From contig CAVVPS010000009.1 in assembly GCA_963750195.1 (NCBI GenBank), forward strand, positions 62,001 through 126,000: a DNA stretch of 64,000 bases, given 5' to 3'. Under the pieces are notes generated by a model. It was given only the letters and a program-made list of their open reading frames with translations. It was not told the origin of the DNA and did no database searches. The position numbers and the translations under genes are program-made. Of the stretch, positions 7,909 to 16,820 are shown one piece after another; position 1 is the stretch's first letter, and each line of letters opens with the position of its first letter. This DNA is from AP-15 sp963750195. Its GTDB lineage: Bacteria > Pseudomonadota > Alphaproteobacteria > ATCC43930 > CGMCC-115725.

Positions 7909-9011
7909 TCACGCCGGCACGGTTCGTCCCTGAAGCCAGGCCAGGCGGGTGAAATTGTAGACGAGATTGGCCATGCCGATCTTGGCTCGGGCGCGGACCA
8001 TGCCGACGGTCCGCACGATCAGCCCGAAGCGGCATTTCTGGGCGGCGAAGACATGCTCGACCCGGGATCGCACCCGGGCGCGGGTGGCATTGCCGCGAGC
8101 GATATGCGCCGGCATCTTGCGTCCGCGCGGCTTCTTGCGCTGAAACTGCGGCTTGAGGCCGCGGCGGTCGAGCAAGGCCAGGTTCGCTGCCGAGCGGTAG
8201 GCGGTATCGGCCCACACATCGCTGGCGGTGTTGTCGCGATCGAGCACCGCGCCGAGTTGACTGCCGTCATATCTTGCCGCGTGGGTGACGACATAGCGCC
8301 GCAGGAGACCGTGCTCGCGGTCGACGCCGACGTGGTTCTTGTACCCGAACATCGGCACCGCGATCTCCGGCTGGCGCTTGTGGCCGGGAGCTTGATCGGC
8401 CGGGGTCTGCGCTGGCGCCCGCGCTTCAATGTCCAGCGTCCGTCGCGATCGATCTGCGCACGCCGCGCCGGTTTCCACTCGGACGGCACCGCGCCGCCCT
8501 TGATGGTGTCCTTCTCCGCTTGGGTCAGCCGCGGCCGGCGCGCCTCGATCACCGTCGCGGAGGTCCCCGGACTTGATCCGGGGATCTGACCGCCCATCGC
8601 CAGCCAGCCCTTCGCCCGCAGTATCGCGTCAAACCGTGCGAAGAGACGCTCGACCGCGCCGACCCGCGCCAGCTGCTCGCGATAGAGCCAGATCGTCTTG
8701 GCATCGGGCGCCGGGTCGTGCAGCGCCAAGCCGACAAACCGCATAAACGACAGCCGATCCCTGAGCTGATATTCGGTCTGATCGTCCGACAGCGTGTACA
8801 GCGTTTGCAGCACCAGGATTTTAAACATCACCACCGGGTCATAGGGCGGGCGGCCTCCCCTCGATCGATCCGAGCGCGACAGCGCCGCTTCAAGCTCGAC
8901 ACGAAAAACCTCAAAATCTACCACCAGCACCAGCCGTTCCAACGGATCGCCGGCCGCAGATAGCGCCCTCAGCCGCTCGTCGCTGTCGAAAAAACCCGGT
9001 TGCCCCGCCAT
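7909..9011 (-). pseudogene. IS5-family transposase, frameshifted and lacking its first catalytic Asp
   Basis: DDE transposase reading right to left from ATG 9011 (MAGQPGFFDSDERL). The N-terminal DNA-binding region, with GGRPPYDPVVMFKIL and YQLRDRLSFMRF, is intact. Near 8415 the frame changes by one base. The second half contains FGYKNHVGVD, WADTAYRS (second Asp) and RSRVEHVFAAQK (Glu). The first catalytic Asp, expected in a VDAT-like strand after AMGGQI, is replaced by the peptide PGSSPGTSAT. That peptide is encoded by a short palindrome at 8565-8583 inserted in frame. With both lesions the copy should be inactive. Some IS elements use programmed shifts, but the lost Asp argues for decay. Confidence 0.85.
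8565..8583. repeat. short palindrome (REP-like) inside the transposase
   Basis: CCCCGGA at 8565-8571 and TCCGGGG at 8577-8583 form a perfect 7-base stem around the loop CTTGA. The same design, with the complementary loop TCAAG, occurs at 17861-17877. This is the pattern of the dispersed palindromes common in alphaproteobacterial genomes. Here it interrupts coding sequence in frame. Confidence 0.7.
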
Positions 9012-9223
9012 TGCCGATCCCCCGCATCCCTGGCAATACGGAGTTAGCAATTCGCCGCAAAAGGCCAGCGGTTTTTAGAGGGATCCAAGTGCTCAGTGCG
9101 GGAGTGGTCTACTCGCCCTTGTTCTCAACAACCGATCCCCCAAATGAACCAGTCATTGACGCGATCAGGCAGCTATCTCGACTGGCTGGATTTCGTTTCT
9201 GAACCATCAGCGGCAATTTGACC

Positions 9224-10309
9224 ATGGCATTGGCGTTTGCTCGGATCTCCATTTCCACTCGCAGGAAACTGACTTCGATCCTGTTGGCCGTCGCGATTTT
9301 CGCGCTGCTTGCCGGGTTGGCGACCCTCGCCCAAGGGCGCCCGGTAGTGTTTGGTGTTCTAAATGCAATATTTGTCGGCACTGGGGTCGGCCTGTTCGAA
9401 CAGTATTACGTGCAAAGTTTGCGTGGGCGTTGGATCCGCAACATTCACCCTCTTCTTTCAATATTCATCTACACGTTCGTCGTCGCAATCCTGTTCGTGA
9501 TCGCGGTCAATATCTCGCATTTCCTTCTTCATCCCTGGTATCCGACACCAGTTCCGTATGGCAGGTTGCCGTTCATTCTGCCGGTCATAATTGCGTTTTC
9601 GGTCATCGGGATCGTGGTAATGCGCGCGGTTCATTTCATCGGAATAGAGACGTTATTCCATTTGATGATCGGTACTTATCACCGCCCGGTAGTCGAGCAG
9701 AAGGTTTTGGTGTTCGTCGACATCAACAACTCGACGGGGCTGGCCGAGCGGCTCGGCGCGTTGAAGATCAAGTCGCTGGTCGGCAAGTTCCTGTTCGATA
9801 TTTCAAAGCCGATCACCGATTACGGCGGTGAAATTTATCTTTACAAAGGCGACGGCTTGATCGCGATCTGGGATTGGCAGGAAGCGGTCCGCAACGACAA
9901 AATACTACAGGCAATCGACGCGGTGTTCGCGGCGGTCAGCCGGGAGCGAGGACGGTATCTGGCGCAGTTCGGCGTGGCCCCGACCTTCCGGATCGGTGTC
10001 CACGGCGGCGACGTTGTGGTCAGCGAGCAGGGCGACACCAAGCGATCGATCGGAATTTACGGCAGCACGATAAACATTGCTTCCCGGATGGAAGAAGCGG
10101 CCAAAGCCCACGGCGTGGTCTGCGCCATATCGGGAGATGTCGCCGAGGCGCTATCTCAGTCTGCGGCCCGGCTGCATCCGATCGGATACGAGAAAATCAA
10201 GGGCATATCCACTGAGATCCCGATCTTCGAGTACCGGGACGATGGCAAGGCAGCCTTGGCGGCGGTCGAGGGAGGCCGGAGGGCTGCCCGAGCTCGAGCG
10301 GAGGCGTAG
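9224..10309 (+). CDS. class III adenylate/guanylate cyclase with membrane anchor
   Basis: Makes cAMP (or cGMP) from the nucleoside triphosphate. The N-terminal half has four predicted membrane helices (about 18-37, 41-60, 77-97, 115-135). The catalytic domain begins near 160. Metal-binding D166 is in FVDINNS and D210 in YKGDGLIAIW. The transition-state pair N284 and R288 lies in STINIASRME, so the catalytic set looks complete. The C-terminus ends in a short Ala/Arg-rich tail. The ATG at 9224 is chosen over a TTG two codons earlier. The gene lies just outside the insertion element. The cNMP-binding protein at 30.8 kb is a possible but unproven responder to its product. Confidence 0.88.
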   Translation: MALAFARISISTRRKLTSILLAVAIFALLAGLATLAQGRPVVFGVLNAIFVGTGVGLFEQYYVQSLRGRWIRNIHPLLSIFIYTFVVAILFVIAVNISHFLLHPWYPTPVPYGRLPFILPVIIAFSVIGIVVMRAVHFIGIETLFHLMIGTYHRPVVEQKVLVFVDINNSTGLAERLGALKIKSLVGKFLFDISKPITDYGGEIYLYKGDGLIAIWDWQEAVRNDKILQAIDAVFAAVSRERGRYLAQFGVAPTFRIGVHGGDVVVSEQGDTKRSIGIYGSTINIASRMEEAAKAHGVVCAISGDVAEALSQSAARLHPIGYEKIKGISTEIPIFEYRDDGKAALAAVEGGRRAARARAEA

Positions 10310-10411
10310 TCGCCCAGCTCAAACCAGTTTAACCGCTCGCCGCAGCGATTTTCGGCGGTTGCGGGACGCATGTTTTCACGGCCCGCGTGAGGATGGCGGT
10401 CAGCGGAAAGG

Positions 10412-11062
10412 TCAATGCGCCTTGCGAAACGTCAAATTGATCCGGCTGCGGCCGGTCAACGGATGCTCGCCTTCGGCAAGGATTGCGACGCCGTGATAGA
10501 CGAGGCGGGCGGGGCCGCCCCACACGACGACGTCGCCGCTTTCCAGCCGGATGCGTCGCTGCCGATCGCCTCGGCTAAGGCCGCCCCAGAGGAAAGTTGC
10601 CGGCAATCCGAGCGAAACGGATACCACCGGCGCGGCCAGGTCGCGCTCGTCTTCGTCGCGGTGCAATGACAGTTTTGTGCCGGGCTCGTAGCGGTTGATT
10701 AGGCAGGCGTCGGGAGCAAATCCATAGAAGCCGCCGGCACCTGCCGCTCGGCCCGCCAGTGACCGGAAAATCGGCGGCATCGGCGGCCAAGGTCGCCCGC
10801 TCGTCGGATCATGCTGCGAATAGCGGTATCCGCTGCGATCGGTCACCCAACCGGTCTCGCCGCAGCTGGTCATCGCCACCGACATGCGGAACCCGCCGGG
10901 CGTGACCATGTGGCGAAACGGTGCGGCCGCGGCGATCTCGTCCACCGTCGCGAACAAAGCGGCGGTCTCGGTTTGCGCAAAGCCACGCAGGATGACCGCG
11001 CCTTCGGCGAGCTGCTCGTCACTCTTGCTCGGCGCTGCGCCAGCGAAGAGGTCACCGATCAA
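10412..11062 (-). CDS. alkB: alpha-ketoglutarate-dependent DNA dealkylase AlkB
   Basis: Fe(II)/2-oxoglutarate dioxygenase that removes methyl groups from 1-methyladenine and 3-methylcytosine in DNA. The sequence closely follows the E. coli enzyme: HMVTPGGFRMSVAMTSCG at 51-68, CLINRYEPGTKLSLHRDEDE at 120-139, iron ligands H134, D136 and H190, and the 2-oxoglutarate arginines R207 and R213 in SRINLTFR. There is no ATG or GTG at the family N-terminus. The TTG at 11062 gives 216 residues, the E. coli length, starting MIGDLFAG, with G-rich sequence upstream. An upstream in-frame ATG at 11233 would add a non-conserved Pro/Arg tail overlapping the next gene, so it is rejected. Confidence 0.88.
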   Translation of the reverse strand: MIGDLFAGAAPSKSDEQLAEGAVILRGFAQTETAALFATVDEIAAAAPFRHMVTPGGFRMSVAMTSCGETGWVTDRSGYRYSQHDPTSGRPWPPMPPIFRSLAGRAAGAGGFYGFAPDACLINRYEPGTKLSLHRDEDERDLAAPVVSVSLGLPATFLWGGLSRGDRQRRIRLESGDVVVWGGPARLVYHGVAILAEGEHPLTGRSRINLTFRKAH

Positions 11063-11083
11063 CGAACCCCCTCGCCTCCCGCG

Positions 11084-11113
11084 CCTCCCTCCCCCCAAGA
11101 AGGGAGAGGGAGG
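11084..11113 (-). terminator. C/G-rich hairpin after the propeller gene
   Basis: CCTCCCTCCC and GGGAGAGGGAGG form a long stem with one bulge around CCCAAGAA. It lies 22 bases beyond the stop of the minus-strand gene ending at 11136 and just upstream of alkB. There is no T-tract, so it could be a transcript-end hairpin or a dispersed repeat. Confidence 0.35.
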
Positions 11114-11135
11114 CGGAGGCCGATCTCCGGATTTC

Positions 11136-12184
11136 TTAGCCGCAGGCGACCGCGTAGACGTCGCGCACGCCGTCCGGCAGGCGATGCTCGTTCCAGCTAC
11201 GCCCGCCATCCTGGGTGCCGAACACCTGGCCAAAGCGAGATACGCCGTAAACCTGATTGGCGTCGTGCGGGTGCACCGCGACGCCCATCATCGTCGCCTC
11301 GGCCTTGACCCCATGGTCGAAGCGCTTCCAGGTCTGACCGACATCGTCGCTGCGATAGATCGCCCCGTCGGTGCTGCGCGCGGCCGGGCTGAGGCAGGCG
11401 TACATGACCTTTGGGTCATGTGGCGAGACCCGGATATCGCGCCCATAGGTCAGCGGCGAGAAGCGGCCGATCTCCATGTCCTGCCAGCTCTGGCCCTTGT
11501 CGTTGCTGCGGAACAGGCCCATCCGGTTGGCGAGGAATACTGTGCCGGGCGCCGCGGCGCTGCAGGCCAGCGCGTGACCATCGAGCATGCCTTCGATCTC
11601 GGTCTGGCTGCCGATCCGGCTGCGATATTTCGGCTGTTCGCAGAAGCGGATCAGATCGGCGGTGCAATCTTCCCAGCTCTCTCCTCCGTTGCGGCTGCGC
11701 ATCGCCCCGTTGGCTTCAAGGGTCGCGTAGACGTCGTCGGGCGAGTTGGGATCGACATCGAGGCGCATGACCCGACAGGCAAACGCCATGATGACGCGAT
11801 CCGGCAGGCCGGGATCAGCCATTTTGCGCCAGGTGTCCCCGCCATCGTCACTGCGGTAGACCCCGGGCGGGGTGGCGCCGGCATAGATGACTCGCGGGTT
11901 CTTCGGATGGATGCAGATCGACCAGATATCCGCCTCCGGGTCGGGCAGGCTGAGCCGCTGCCAAGGTCGCCGCGATTGGTGCTGCGAAAACTGCCCTTGG
12001 TGGTCCCGATATAGACGGTATCCGGATGGTCGGGATGTACCGTGATCGCGTGGACCTCTGCCCCGTCGGGCAGACCGCCCGTCAGGTATTGCCAGCCGGT
12101 GTCGCCGGCCGCCTGGCGATAGATACCGCCGCGCGTCCCCTCCATCGTAGCCGCCGCGCCGGCGTAAACATGTGTAGCCGCCAT
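11136..12184 (-). CDS. Asp-box (BNR/sortilin-like) beta-propeller protein, interrupted by one frameshift
   Basis: Starts at ATG 12184 with an excellent GGAGGAGATC site (MAATHVYAGAAATMEG). At about 11960, after the segment FRSTNRGD, one base appears to be missing and the protein continues in another frame as WQRLSLPDPEAD. Joined, it has about 349 residues. At least five Asp-box motifs are spread along it (YRSDDGGDTW, SRNGGESW, RSNDKGQSW, YRSDDVGQTW, TQDGGRSW), each with an HPxxPxxVYA-type strand, so it should fold as a six- or seven-bladed propeller. It has no signal peptide. Such proteins resemble sialidase-like or photosystem-assembly propellers, and the substrate or partner is unknown. No other lesion is seen, so a sequencing error is possible. 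Confidence 0.78.
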
Positions 12185-12956
12185 GATCTCCTCCCTTGGC
12201 TGAAACCTGCCGCCGATCATACGCTTCCGCCGCGACTTGTCGCAAAGCTTTCCCGCGAGACCTTGCGCCGCCGATCGCGCCCGAGCGGCGCATTGGAACG
12301 ACCGAGTCGCGCGTCGGCTCGAGCTGGGTCGGGCGGCGGGCGAGCGCGGAGCCTCGGGGTAGCGCAGCGCTCGACCGATGCCGGCGCCAATTCCCGTGAA
12401 CCGGGAAAATAACCGGGAATCTTGTCGATTCGGCCTTTCCGCGGCTGGTCTTCCTCGAAAATAGTGTTGTTTTGTCAATGTGTTGCGGGCGAATTCCCGT
12501 AGAGGCATAACCGGGAATTTTTTGCGCCCGAACCGGGAAATTATTTGGCGAAACCAGGAAATAGACGGGAACGGAAGATCGCGGCTGCATCCTCGACCAA
12601 CGGCTGTGTTTCTGGTCTGTTCGCACTTGAATATAGGGCGTGCCCTCAACGTGCAAAGAGGATCGACCGGCAGGCGCAGGTAATCCGCCATCTTGGCTAT
12701 TGCCGCTGCCGAGCTATCTCATCAGGGAGGCGGCGCGAACGGAGGAGCTTCATCATCAAACTGCGCGGCAGACGCGCGAAGGAGGCGGATTGCATCCGCC
12801 CTACCAACCTGCTTGCGGCATAGCTTTAGCCCGTCGGTGCTCCGGTCCCGAACACGTCTGCGGCAGGCCTCGCTTTTTTCACTTGCATCGACCAAATGCG
12901 CATACCCTGAATCAAGAGCTTTTTGCCAAATATCGGCAGCGCGGGAGGGTGCAGCC
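12185..12956. other. non-coding stretch, 772 bases
   Basis: No frame here has family similarity or a good ribosome binding site. Base composition is locally less GC-rich around 12400-12620. The recognisable content is the CCGGGAA repeat cluster at 12391-12570. The last 20 bases hold the GGGAGGG ribosome binding site of the following acyl-CoA dehydrogenase, and its promoter must lie in the right half. Nothing else could be identified. Confidence 0.6.
12391..12570. repeat. cluster of CCGGGAA / TTCCCG motifs
   Basis: Within about 180 bases the heptamer CCGGGAA or a close variant occurs repeatedly: 12401, 12413, 12511, 12533, with the near copy CCAGGAA at 12554. The inverted TTCCCG occurs at 12391 and 12494. 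Pairs such as TTCCCGTGAACCGGGAA form short palindromes. Spacing is irregular, so this is not a CRISPR. Similar clusters are often seen near mobile or accessory DNA in alphaproteobacteria, but the function is unknown. Confidence 0.6.
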
Positions 12957-14147
12957 ATGGATTTCGCCGACAGTCCGGAGGACGCGGCCTTCCGCGCCGA
13001 ATTCCGCGATTGGGTGGAAGCCAATCTACCGGCCGAGATCAAGGTCGACGATGCTGCCGACCAACGGGTGGCGCCCGATCGCGATATTCTCGAAAAGCGC
13101 ATTGCCTGGCAAAAGAAGATGCATGCGGCCGGCTGGGTCGGCATCTCCTGGCCCAAGGAGTACGGCGGCCGCGGTTCCAGTTTTATGCAGCAGGTCATTT
13201 TCGACGAGGAGTATTTCCGCGCCCGCGCCCCGATCCTGCCGGGGGCGAGTGCCATCAACCTGCTCGGTCCGACCCTGATCCAGTGCGGCACCGAGGCGCA
13301 GAAAAAGCGCCATTTGCCGCGCATCCTTGCCGGAGAGGAGCGCTGGTGCCAAGGCTTTTCCGAACCCGGCGCCGGGGGTGACCTCGCCAGCCTCAGGACA
13401 CGGGCCGTCGATGCTGGCGACCATTTCGTCGTCAATGGCCAAAAGGTGTGGACCTCGGGCGCCCATTTCGCTGACTGGTGCTTCCTGCTGGTGCGCACCG
13501 ATCCCGAAGCGCCCAAGCATCACGGCATCAGCTACCTGTTGGTCGATATGAAGACGCCGGGAGTCACCGTGCGCCCGCTCGTGCTGTTGAACGGCCACCG
13601 CCATTTCAACGAGGTGTTTTTTGAAGATGTGAAAGTCCCGAAGGAGAATTTGGTCGGCGAGCTTAACGAAGGTTGGAAAGTCGCGATCACGACCCTGATG
13701 TTCGAGAGGAGCGGCGCTGGCGGGCGCGACCATGCCGCCCAGATTGCCCGCCTCACCGAGCTCGCCAAACAGTTCCCTAACCGCCAGGAGCCGGCCTGGA
13801 ACGAGAGCCACATCCGCCAGCAGCTGGCCCAGCTGGCGATCGACGTCAAGGCATTGCAGATGACGCGGTTGCGCGGGCTGACGCGCCGGCTGCGCGGCGA
13901 GCCGCCGGGACCCGAAGGCTCGATCTTGAAACTGTTCGGCTCGGAGCTGGCCCTGCGCATCGCCGATTTCTCGTCGACCCTCCTCGGCCCCTATGCGACG
14001 GTCGACGCCGCGACCGAGGCGGTGCCCGACGCCGCGCGCTGGCACCACCGCGTGCTCGGCGCCCGCCAATACACGATCGCCGGCGGGACCAGCGAGATCC
14101 AGCGCAACATCATCGGCGAGCGTGTCCTCGGTTTGCCGAGGGGGTAA
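12957..14147 (+). CDS. acyl-CoA dehydrogenase family protein (396 aa)
   Basis: FAD-dependent dehydrogenase that introduces the alpha-beta double bond in an acyl-CoA. The ATG at 12957 (MDFADSPEDAAFRAEFRDW) has GGGAGGG upstream. The N-terminal helical domain carries WPKEYGGRG near 62-70. The middle beta domain has QGFSEPGAGGDLASLRTRA and VNGQKVWTSGAH, the flavin and substrate motifs. The C-terminal helical domain ends with AGGTSEIQRNIIGERVLGLPRG, the FAD-contact segment. The next acyl-CoA dehydrogenase begins 3 bases after the stop. The two probably form one heteromeric enzyme, as in steroid or branched side-chain degradation. Confidence 0.9.
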   Translation: MDFADSPEDAAFRAEFRDWVEANLPAEIKVDDAADQRVAPDRDILEKRIAWQKKMHAAGWVGISWPKEYGGRGSSFMQQVIFDEEYFRARAPILPGASAINLLGPTLIQCGTEAQKKRHLPRILAGEERWCQGFSEPGAGGDLASLRTRAVDAGDHFVVNGQKVWTSGAHFADWCFLLVRTDPEAPKHHGISYLLVDMKTPGVTVRPLVLLNGHRHFNEVFFEDVKVPKENLVGELNEGWKVAITTLMFERSGAGGRDHAAQIARLTELAKQFPNRQEPAWNESHIRQQLAQLAIDVKALQMTRLRGLTRRLRGEPPGPEGSILKLFGSELALRIADFSSTLLGPYATVDAATEAVPDAARWHHRVLGARQYTIAGGTSEIQRNIIGERVLGLPRG

Positions 14148-14150
14148 GCG

Positions 14151-15290
14151 ATGGATATCGGTTTTACGGAAGAGCAGGATTTGCTGCGCGAGACCGCGCG
14201 CAAATTCCTCGACAGCGAATGCGATAGCCGCTTTGTGCGAGCGCGGATGGCCGAGCCGGCGGCGGTCACCGACGAATTTTGGAAAAAACTCGCCGACCAG
14301 GGCTGGCTCGGGATTGTCTATCCCGAGGCAGACGGCGGCAGTGGGCTCGGGCTCGTCGATCTCGTCGTGTTGATGGAGGAAATGGGGCGGCGGATCATGC
14401 CCGGCCCGTTTTTGTCGACGGTTTTGCTCGGAGGTGCGGCGATCGCCGAGGCCGACGCCTCGGCGCAGCGCCGGGAATGGCTGCCGCGGATCGCTGCCGG
14501 CGACGCCAAGGCAGCGCTCGCCTGGACCGAGCCCGCGCTGCGCTGGGACGCTGCCGGCGTCACCCTGCCGGCACGCGAGGCGGCTGGCGGCTTTACCCTC
14601 TCAGGTACCAAGCTCTTTGTCGGGGACGCGCATCTCGCCGACATTCTCGTCCTCGCCGCGCGCACCCGCGACGGCAGCACGATGGAGGACGGCGTCAGCC
14701 TGTTCCTGGTGCCGCAGGACACGCTCGGCCTGACCGTCGCCTTGATGCCGACGATCGATGAGACCCGAAAATTGTGCGAGGTCCGGCTCGACAACGTCGC
14801 GCTGCCGGCTTCGGCGCTGCTCGGCGAGAAACACGGGGGCTGGGCGCCGCTGTCGCGGGTCGCGGCGCGGGCGACCGTGGCGCTTTGCGCCGAGATGTGC
14901 GGGGGCGCGCAGCAGGTGCTCGATATGACCGTCGACTACGCGAAATTGCGCGTCGCCTTTGGCAAACCGATCGGCAGCTATCAGGGCGTCAAGCACCAGG
15001 CCGCCGACATGCTGGTGGCGATCGAAAACGCCAAATCCTTGACTTATTACGCCGCCTGGGCGTTCGATCAGGCGACGGAGGAGGCGCCGCTCGCCGTGTC
15101 GATGGCCAAGGCCGCAGCTTCCGACATGGCCCGCAAAGTTGCCGGCACAGGCATTCAATTGCATGGCGGTATCGGCATGACCTGGGAGCATGATCTGCAG
15201 CTCTATTTCAAGCGCGCCAAAGCCTCTGAGGTCGCGTTCGGCGACGCCACCTGGCACCGCGAGCGCGTCGCCCGCCTGATCAACGGCTAG
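14151..15290 (+). CDS. acyl-CoA dehydrogenase family protein (379 aa)
   Basis: Second, shorter acyl-CoA dehydrogenase, encoded 3 bases after the first. Helical N-domain: MDIGFTEEQDLLRETARKF, WLGIVYPEADGGSGLGLVD. The middle domain is weaker than in the partner: AWTEPALRWDAAGV replaces the usual QxFSEPxAGSD motif, while LSGTKLFVGDAHLAD is retained. C-domain: KPIGSYQGVKHQAADM and GIQLHGGIGMTWEHDLQLYFKRA, a clear family signature. The division of conserved motifs between the two suggests an alpha-beta heteromer. Its stop overlaps the GTG of the following acyltransferase remnant, so the three genes were probably co-transcribed. Confidence 0.9.
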   Translation: MDIGFTEEQDLLRETARKFLDSECDSRFVRARMAEPAAVTDEFWKKLADQGWLGIVYPEADGGSGLGLVDLVVLMEEMGRRIMPGPFLSTVLLGGAAIAEADASAQRREWLPRIAAGDAKAALAWTEPALRWDAAGVTLPAREAAGGFTLSGTKLFVGDAHLADILVLAARTRDGSTMEDGVSLFLVPQDTLGLTVALMPTIDETRKLCEVRLDNVALPASALLGEKHGGWAPLSRVAARATVALCAEMCGGAQQVLDMTVDYAKLRVAFGKPIGSYQGVKHQAADMLVAIENAKSLTYYAAWAFDQATEEAPLAVSMAKAAASDMARKVAGTGIQLHGGIGMTWEHDLQLYFKRAKASEVAFGDATWHRERVARLING

Positions 15291-16363
15291 TGGCGCGACG
15301 ACGGCCGGAGATGTCGAGACGCAACAACTTCGACGCGCTGCGCCTGTTGGCGGCGATTTCGGTGATCTTTTCGCATTCCTTTCTGATCGCCGAGGGCACC
15401 CAAAAGCACGAATGGCTGATCCGGCTGACCGGCAATCAGTCGATCCTTGGCCTAACAGGGGTGTTCGTATTCTTTGCGATCAGCGGCTTTCTGGTGACTC
15501 AGAGCTTCGAGGAAACCGGAGATCCCCTGCGCTTCCTCGCCAAGCGGGCCCTGCGCATCTTTCCCGGCCTGTTCGTCGCCGCCTTGCTGTCGGCTTTCGT
15601 GCTCGCGCCATTCGTCACCACCCTGGAGCCGGGCGCCTACTTCAGCCGGCCTGAGCCGTACCGATACGTCATCGGCAACACCTTGCTCGATCCGACCGTG
15701 CACGAATTGCCGGGGGTCATGTTCGTCAACAACCCGGTCGGGCTGGAGATAAATGGGTCGATGTGGACCTTGCGCATCGAATTCATGATGTACCTGATGG
15801 TCCTCGGGCTTGGCGTGACCGCGGCTGCTGACTTTGCCCATGGCGGTGCTCCTGCTGGCGCTCGGTCATCGCCTGCTTGCATTTCGACAGGCGCTCGACT
15901 TCCTTGGCGTCATGGGGTTGGCTCCTCGGCTTTTTCGCCGCCGGCATGGTCCTCTACAAACTGCGCGCGACCCGCATCTTCGACGGTCGCGTAGCACTCC
16001 TGGCGCTGGCCGGCCTCGTCCTCAGCATGCCATTGCGCGAGTTCATTCCGTTGTTCCCGCTGTTCGGCTGCTATCTGGCGCTGTGGCTCGCCCTCAACCC
16101 CGCGCTTGCCGGTGATCCCGGCGGCGCGTTTCGGCGATCTCTCGTATGGCCTCTACATCTATGGCTGGCCGGTCGAGGCGGCGGTGGTCTGGTTGCTCGG
16201 CGGCCGCGCCCTATGGTGGCAGGTGTTCGCAATCGCCTTGCCCGTGACCGCTGCAATCGCCTTTCTGTCCTGGCACCTGATCGAGCGGCCGGCATTGCGG
16301 CTGAAGCCGGGTGCGCGACGGCCCGCAGTATTCCGCTCTTCCGCCGCGCCGCAACGGGCATGA
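15290..16363 (+). pseudogene. acyltransferase-3 family membrane protein, broken by three frameshifts
   Basis: OafA/NodX-type integral membrane O-acyltransferase. The N-terminus is typical (RRNNFDALRLLAAISVIFSHS, then GVFVFFAISGFLVTQSF and the RALRIFPGLFVA basic motif). The frame moves at about 15830 (after MYLMVLGLGVTAA), again at about 15915 (LDFLGV then GWLLGFFAAGMVLYKL) and again at about 16120. It finishes with FGDLSYGLYIYGWPVE and FLSWHLIERPALRLKP. The pieces laid end to end give about 357 residues, a normal length. Three lesions in one gene favour true decay or very poor local sequence. It starts at GTG 15290 or ATG 15311. Confidence 0.8.
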
Positions 16364-16458
16364 TCAGGACGCGCCGGCTCGTCGAGAGGCTGGCGTCGGG
16401 GATCAGTCCGCCGCTAGTATGCCCGCCATCAACAACCGATTGCCTGGGAGGGGCAGCG

Positions 16459-16809
16459 ATGCGGGTGCACAACCTCTATGCCGACGCGAACGGTCAGTCG
16501 CATTGGCGCGACGTCGAGATCGAATGGGTCGAGGTGACCCCCGGAGGCAAGCTGTCGAAACGACTGCCGGCGACCGGCATCATCTTCCGCGAGGTGCCGC
16601 CTACCTACGATCTCGACTGGCACCCCGCTCCCCGACGGCAATACATCATCAACCTCGACGCCGGTGTCCAAATCACGGCGAGCGACGGTGAGGCGCGCAA
16701 GATCGGCGCCGGCGAGGTGGTGCTGGTCGAGGACACGACCGGCAAAGGACATCTGTCGAAGGCGCTGGACGGTAAGATACGCAACTGCATCTTTGTCCCT
16801 GTCGAATAA
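16459..16809 (+). CDS. cupin-domain protein
   Basis: The 116-residue single cupin barrel. It contains a PTYDLDWHPAPRRQYIINLD segment at 54-73 and an IGAGEVVLVEDTTGKGHLS segment at 87-105, which correspond to the two cupin motifs. Histidines H61 and H103 could bind metal, although the first motif lacks the usual HxH pair. GGGAGGGG lies upstream of the ATG at 16459. It ends 11 bases before the FAH hydrolase gene, so the two are probably co-transcribed and may act on the same substrate. Function beyond the fold is unknown. Confidence 0.8.
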   Translation: MRVHNLYADANGQSHWRDVEIEWVEVTPGGKLSKRLPATGIIFREVPPTYDLDWHPAPRRQYIINLDAGVQITASDGEARKIGAGEVVLVEDTTGKGHLSKALDGKIRNCIFVPVE

Positions 16810-16820
16810 CGGAGGCTCAA

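Larger units (their letters stand above)
7859..9059 (-). mobile_element. IS5-family insertion sequence, probable extent
   Basis: The extent is inferred from the transposase and from one candidate terminal inverted repeat, TGCGGCGAA at 7859-7867 and TTCGCCGCA at 9051-9059. The length of about 1.2 kb fits an IS5-type element. The repeat is only 9 bases and no target duplication could be confirmed, so the ends are provisional. The element sits between the glyoxalase-like gene and the adenylate cyclase. Confidence 0.35.

Noticed and set aside
7859..9059. Firm IS boundaries
   Set aside because: Only a 9-base inverted repeat supports them and no target duplication was found, so they are kept only as a low-confidence extent.
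12391..12570. CRISPR array
   Set aside because: Units are only 7 bases, spacing is irregular and no cas genes are present.
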